Below are positions 14,496-17,475 of a DNA stretch of 17,475 nucleotides, piece after piece. Where the stretch lies: NCBI GenBank assembly GCA_034436035.1, contig DAOTVW010000013.1:1-17475 (forward strand). Reading direction: 5' to 3'. Both the position numbers and the translations under genes were made by a program. The stretch's first letter is position 1. Each line of letters opens with the position of its first letter. Origin of the DNA: UBA4823 sp034436035. GTDB lineage: Bacteria; Chloroflexota; Anaerolineae; Anaerolineales; UBA4823. The notes under the pieces were generated by a model. The model was not told the origin of the DNA and searched no databases. It saw nothing but the letters and a program-made list of their open reading frames with translations.

Positions 14496-15482
14496 TTATG
14501 GTAGACCCACTGCATCGCGCACTTCTGCCATAGTTTGACGGGCGATCACCGATGCGCGTTCTTTTCCGTTTTGTAACACATCGAATACATACTGAGGGTC
14601 ACGGCTCAGTTCAGCGCGGCGTTGGCGGAATGGCTCGAGGTGACGATTCAAATTTTCTGCGAGTAGTTTTTTGCAATCCACACAACCGATTCCGGCTCTG
14701 CGGCATTCTCGATCGATTTCTTCTACCTGTTCAGGGGTAGAAAAAACTTTATGGAAGGAAAAGACATTGCATACTTCCGGGCGGCCCGGGTCACTACGGC
14801 GCTGGCGTTGAGGATCGGTTACCATTTGCATCACTCTTTGACGGGTTTCTTCTGGGGTAGCTGCCAGTTCAATATGGTTGTTCAAGCTTTTGCTCATTTT
14901 TTGAACACCATCGATCCCAATCACCTTAGGATATTCGGTGCTTTTCATCTCGGGTTCAATGAGGACAGTGGTATTAAAACGGTAATTAAAAGAACGCACC
15001 ACTTCGCGGGCGAATTCTAAATGAGGCGCTTGATCTACTCCAACGGGCACAACATTGGCTTTATATAACACAATATCAGCGGTCATCAGCACTGGATAAC
15101 CAACCAGTCCATAATTCACATTATGGGGTTGCTGGCGAACTTTCTCTTTGAAAGTAGGTAGGTCGGTTAATTTGCCTAATGGAGTCACCATTGAGAGGAT
15201 TGTATGTAGTTCGGTTACTTCGGGTACTTGCGATTGGATGAAAACAATGGTTTCTTCAGGGCGAATGCCAGCCGCCAGCCAATCTAGTGCCATTTCGATG
15301 CTGTTTTGGCGCAAGTTCTCGGTTGATTCGAGAGTGGTGAGAGCATGCAAATCTACAATGCAATAGATGCATTCATATTCATCCTGCAATGCGACATAAT
15401 TTTGAATGGCTCCTAAATAATTACCGAGATGCTGTCGCCCGGTAGGCCGGGCACCTGAAAAGACGCGTCCTTTTACTGTCAT
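14496..15482 (-). CDS. trpS: Tryptophanyl-tRNA synthetase
   Basis: Class I synthetase that charges tRNA-Trp, 328 residues, the usual bacterial length. The HIGH-type signature is TGRQHLGN (residues 14-21) and the KMSKS loop is exact (195-199), preceded by GIDGVQ. CIYCIVDLHALT and VGVDQAPHLE are family-typical. The start at 15482 is chosen because GGAGGA lies directly upstream; a frame extension to 15554 would read back towards the leader terminator. It is the first gene of a six-gene unit and sits downstream of a T-box-like leader with a UGG specifier. Confidence 0.97.
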   Translation of the reverse strand: MTVKGRVFSGARPTGRQHLGNYLGAIQNYVALQDEYECIYCIVDLHALTTLESTENLRQNSIEMALDWLAAGIRPEETIVFIQSQVPEVTELHTILSMVTPLGKLTDLPTFKEKVRQQPHNVNYGLVGYPVLMTADIVLYKANVVPVGVDQAPHLEFAREVVRSFNYRFNTTVLIEPEMKSTEYPKVIGIDGVQKMSKSLNNHIELAATPEETRQRVMQMVTDPQRQRRSDPGRPEVCNVFSFHKVFSTPEQVEEIDRECRRAGIGCVDCKKLLAENLNRHLEPFRQRRAELSRDPQYVFDVLQNGKERASVIARQTMAEVRDAVGLP

Positions 15483-15562
15483 TTGTCCTCCAAAATTTTT
15501 TAATAATACAAGTATATCATTTGGATATATTAAAAATATCCATAACAAATTCATATTTTAAT

Positions 15563-15590
15563 AAAAAAAACCCGTCGGTGAAACGACGGG
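15563..15590 (-). terminator. Leader (attenuator) terminator before trpS
   Basis: CCCGTCG, loop TTTCAC, CGACGGG form a 7-bp GC-rich stem followed by eight T residues on the minus strand. It lies 80 bases before the trpS start, downstream of the T-box-like leader, so it would stop transcription before the gene unless antitermination occurs. Confidence 0.9.
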
Positions 15591-15817
15591 ATAGTGAGCC
15601 AGTCTCACGCACATGGTACACCTGTTGATAGGAATAAAAGCAGGTTATACCATTGCCAAAATAACGGTGGCTTTTCCGGCGCCGGTTACTCCAGCATGAG
15701 GATTTGTTTCACCGGGCAGCTCCGAGATCCATTCCACGCAATCGTCTGGACGGAATTTTCACCAGCTACCGCTCTCTGTACCGCGTTATTGCGTTTACTT
15801 GTTCTCTTCAAAGCTTT
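15591..15817 (-). ncRNA. T-box-like tRNA-Trp-sensing leader of trpS
   Basis: The leader resembles T-box riboswitches, which read uncharged tRNA. Read on the minus strand it has AAGTA near the start, then AGAGAGCGGTAGCTGGTGAA, then GTGGAATGGATC, followed by CGGAGCTG. This matches the order of conserved stem I elements seen in the Bacillus tyrS T-box (AGAGAGC, GGAA-codon-A, GAGTTG). The codon in the specifier position (15731-15729) is TGG, tryptophan, agreeing with the downstream gene. GAGTAACCGGCGCCGG downstream also recalls the stem II region. The classic AGGGTGGNACCGCG antiterminator box is not intact; the nearest match is AGGTGTACCATGTGCG around 15622-15607. A TATACT -10 box lies at 15829-15824. 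Confidence 0.75.
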
Positions 15818-15823
15818 GATAAA

Positions 15824-15829
15824 AGTATA
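15824..15829 (-). promoter_or_regulatory. -10 box of the trpS leader promoter
   Basis: TATACT on the minus strand would start transcription near 15817, at the beginning of the T-box-like leader. No clear -35 box was found at 16-18 bases upstream. Confidence 0.4.
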
Positions 15830-15894
15830 TCATATTCCCAGTAAAATTTGGTTTAAACCTGAGAAATAATAAATATTTGCTTATGGAAATCATC

Positions 15895-16464
15895 TCAAGG
15901 TTTGGTTATTAAAGGGAGCATGACTTTGACAATATCAGAAGGGCAACTAACCAAACCGTTATTTGTGCTAACCGCGCCTCCCGTATCTCTGGCTTTTATC
16001 TCATAGGAATAACTATTTCCTAAATTAGGTGAAACACCACTGCCAGGGTAGCCACATGTCACTTTGAATCCTGGTGTCAGCATGTCATAGGGAAGATACA
16101 TATAATTTTGAAAAAAACCTGCAACATAGGCTTGAATGTGATGATTGATCGCCACTGTAGTTGAGATCATATATTGTGAAGAGGACGCTGAAACATAAAT
16201 ATATTGCCAGAGTATGTAACAAGCTCCGCTACCCGGAACGGGATTATAGCAAGTTGGCGATGGACTATCAATAGAAGAGGTATTGATTTGATTTGGTATG
16301 GTGATTGAGTTTATCGATTGGGGTTGAACCGCTAAGGGTGTAGGTGTTAATGGAGTATTACCAACCTTGGTAGATCCAAAACTAACAGAAGTTTGAAAGA
16401 CCATGATCCAACCCAATATAAAAGCAGAAAGTGTGCTTAAGCCAATCCAGTGATATGCTTTCAT
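15895..16464 (-). CDS. Secreted 4-Cys protein of unknown function, copy B
   Basis: A 189-residue exported protein with an N-terminal hydrophobic segment (about residues 7-25) as signal or anchor, a Thr/Pro-rich stretch, then a domain shared with its neighbour (about 66-176). The shared pattern is CY-x-P...CYI-x-W, VSAS...YMI, GFFQ, MYLPYDM, GFKV-x-CG, PNLGN, ending GLVSCP. The four cysteines (C72, C82, C137, C174) match those of the neighbour, suggesting two disulfides outside the cell. It ends with VKVMLPLITKP, resembling the LPL-type tails I associate with exported Chloroflexota proteins. No ribosome-binding site is evident; it starts 30 bases after the upstream paralogue, so cotranscription is likely. 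I do not recognise a named domain. Confidence 0.82.
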   Translation of the reverse strand: MKAYHWIGLSTLSAFILGWIMVFQTSVSFGSTKVGNTPLTPTPLAVQPQSINSITIPNQINTSSIDSPSPTCYNPVPGSGACYILWQYIYVSASSSQYMISTTVAINHHIQAYVAGFFQNYMYLPYDMLTPGFKVTCGYPGSGVSPNLGNSYSYEIKARDTGGAVSTNNGLVSCPSDIVKVMLPLITKP

Positions 16465-16494
16465 GATTTTATCATTTTATTGATTGTTTGTCTC

Positions 16495-17049
16495 TTATGG
16501 AATATAAGCAGGACAATACACCGTGCCATAATTCGCTGAGGACAAATTGCTACTATCTTTTGCCCGGATGGTATAAGCATACGCATTTCCTAGATTGGGT
16601 TGTCCACCTGCACCAAGACTGCCACATGCAACTTTGAACCCTTTATCATACATATTATAGGGGACGTACATGGAAGTCTGAAAAAAGCCAGAAGTATAGG
16701 ACACATTACCAATAGTATTTAGGGTAACGGTCATCGCGATCATATAATTTGGGGAAGCACTTACAGATAAGTAATACCAGTTGATATAACAGATATTTTG
16801 GTCCGGATCCGGTTGATAGCAAGTCGCTGATTGCGAATCGATGAATCCAATATCGGGGCTATTAATCGAAAGGGGAGCGGTGGTATTGGGGGCGCTTATC
16901 TGACGAATATTTTCATCTTGGGTTTCTTCCTGTAAAACAATAGGTCCGCCGGAATCAGCGATGGCGCGGCTGCTGGCAAACTGAAATATAGCAAAAGTAA
17001 GTGCGATGAGGAAAGCGGTAAAGAGGAAAAGGATAATAAAACGGCGCAT
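16495..17049 (-). CDS. Secreted 4-Cys protein of unknown function, copy A
   Basis: A 184-residue exported protein, first of two tandem paralogues. Residues 4-22 are strongly hydrophobic after MRR, a signal peptide or anchor. A low-complexity linker leads to the shared domain (about 70-180) with C77, C87, C142 and C179. Both copies keep the C-x9-C spacing, GFFQ, GFKV and PNLGN. It stops at CPAYIP and lacks the LPL tail of copy B. GGAG sits close to the ATG. Function is unknown; a cell-surface role is inferred from the signal sequence. Confidence 0.84.
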   Translation of the reverse strand: MRRFIILFLFTAFLIALTFAIFQFASSRAIADSGGPIVLQEETQDENIRQISAPNTTAPLSINSPDIGFIDSQSATCYQPDPDQNICYINWYYLSVSASPNYMIAMTVTLNTIGNVSYTSGFFQTSMYVPYNMYDKGFKVACGSLGAGGQPNLGNAYAYTIRAKDSSNLSSANYGTVYCPAYIP

Positions 17050-17129
17050 TCTCCATTCCTTTCTGCGCCGTAACGATTTCGCCGAAGTACAGGCGCATTT
17101 ACAAGTTTATAGAATAGGTAAGATAATTA

Positions 17130-17157
17130 ATATTACCATATATATCCGAATTGTCAA
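17130..17157 (-). promoter_or_regulatory. Promoter of the secreted-protein pair
   Basis: On the minus strand TTGACA (17157-17152) and TAATAT (17135-17130) are 16 bases apart. Transcription would start near 17123, giving a leader of about 75 bases before copy A. Confidence 0.65.
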
Positions 17158-17169
17158 TATTGAATATTG

Positions 17170-17475
17170 GGAGATTAAAACAAAAGTCTTATGTTCCGAG
17201 GTTCATCTCCATGCTGGTGATTCGGTCAACGAATATGAAACCTGACAGGTCTTTGGAAAAGTCTAATGTACCGAGTTTCATATCCTCATTTGCTAATCGG
17301 ATAAAACAGACGTGGATGAGCCCTGTCAGGTTTGGATGAGTGGCGTATCGCGTATGAAACCTGACAGGTCTTCGTAAAAGTTTTGCGTTCCGAGTTCTAT
17401 ATGTATTCAAATGACTCAATCTGCATAGGTGCGTATGAGACTTGTCAGGTTTGGATGAGGTGGCGTATCGCGTAT
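17170..17475. repeat. Cluster of palindromic repeats in about 119-base tandem units
   Basis: ACCTGACAGGT occurs at 17240-17250 and 17359-17369. Variants lie at 17322-17330 (CCTGTCAGG) and 17440-17450 (ACTTGTCAGGT). Both pairs are 119 bases apart, so the cluster is a diverged tandem repeat with two palindromes per unit. TTTGGATGAG followed by TGGCGTATCGCGTAT ends each unit. The intervening sequence (AAAAGT...CCGAG) also recurs. The cluster runs off the window end and is related to the repeat at 11-126. No convincing gene lies in 17050-17475. Confidence 0.82.

Noticed and set aside
15483..15554. N-terminal extension of trpS
   Set aside because: It runs upstream of a strong GGAGGA site and is not part of the synthetase fold.
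15594..15869. Plus-strand frame of 91 codons in the trpS leader
   Set aside because: It lies over the structured T-box-like leader and terminator, has no ribosome-binding site and no protein-like composition.
17189..17419. Minus-strand frame of 76 codons at the right end
   Set aside because: It is made of the palindromic repeat units, so it is a repeat translation rather than a gene.
17240..17475. CRISPR array
   Set aside because: The repeats are short palindromes in diverged 119-base tandem units, without regular 30-40-base spacers or cas genes.

Overview
The window looks like a chromosomal stretch from a bacterium of the Chloroflexota, most likely an Anaerolineae-type lineage. This is an inference from gene content and style: moderate GC, a selenocysteine-type SelD, tandem secreted proteins of a type I associate with that group (one ending in an LPL-type tail), ClpC and FtsK of the general bacterial type, and dispersed ACCTGACAGGT palindromic repeats at both ends. 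No rRNA, tRNA, CRISPR array or transposase was seen.

Left part (1-4034): a repeat cluster is followed by an oxidative-stress region. A Mn/Fe-type superoxide dismutase (252-869, minus) has its own terminator. Next come an FAD-dependent amine/amino-acid oxidase-like protein (1066-2421, minus) and an unrecognised 148-residue protein (2620-3066, minus). Divergent from these is a nickel superoxide dismutase gene with a clear promoter and Shine-Dalgarno sequence, overlapped by its SodX maturation peptidase. Two unrelated SOD types thus lie within 3.5 kb.

Middle part (4035-10259, plus): a 409-base stretch without a convincing gene, then the FtsK/SpoIIIE DNA translocase, the ClpC AAA+ unfoldase with a strong terminator, a cysteine-rich cyclic-nucleotide-binding-fold protein and a small NifU-type Fe-S scaffold protein.

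Right part (10256-15830, minus): a probable operon read leftwards as trpS, dtd, a CPA2 cation/proton antiporter, a PII-like protein, a two-TM SPFH/prohibitin protein and selD. Gaps are 3, 2, -4, 58 and 8 bases. It is preceded by a T-box-like tryptophan leader (specifier UGG) ending in a strong intrinsic terminator. selD is longer than a standard ORF call suggests: an in-frame TGA at codon 23 aligns with the catalytic cysteine of SelD and is best read as selenocysteine, with hairpins just downstream that could be a bacterial SECIS. The far right holds two tandem paralogous secreted proteins of unknown function and a second cluster of the palindromic repeats.

The most notable items are the selenocysteine SelD, the sodN-sodX pair next to a second SOD, the divergent trp T-box, the antiporter/PII-like pair, the cysteine-rich CNB plus NifU pair, the paralogous secreted proteins and the flanking repeat family.
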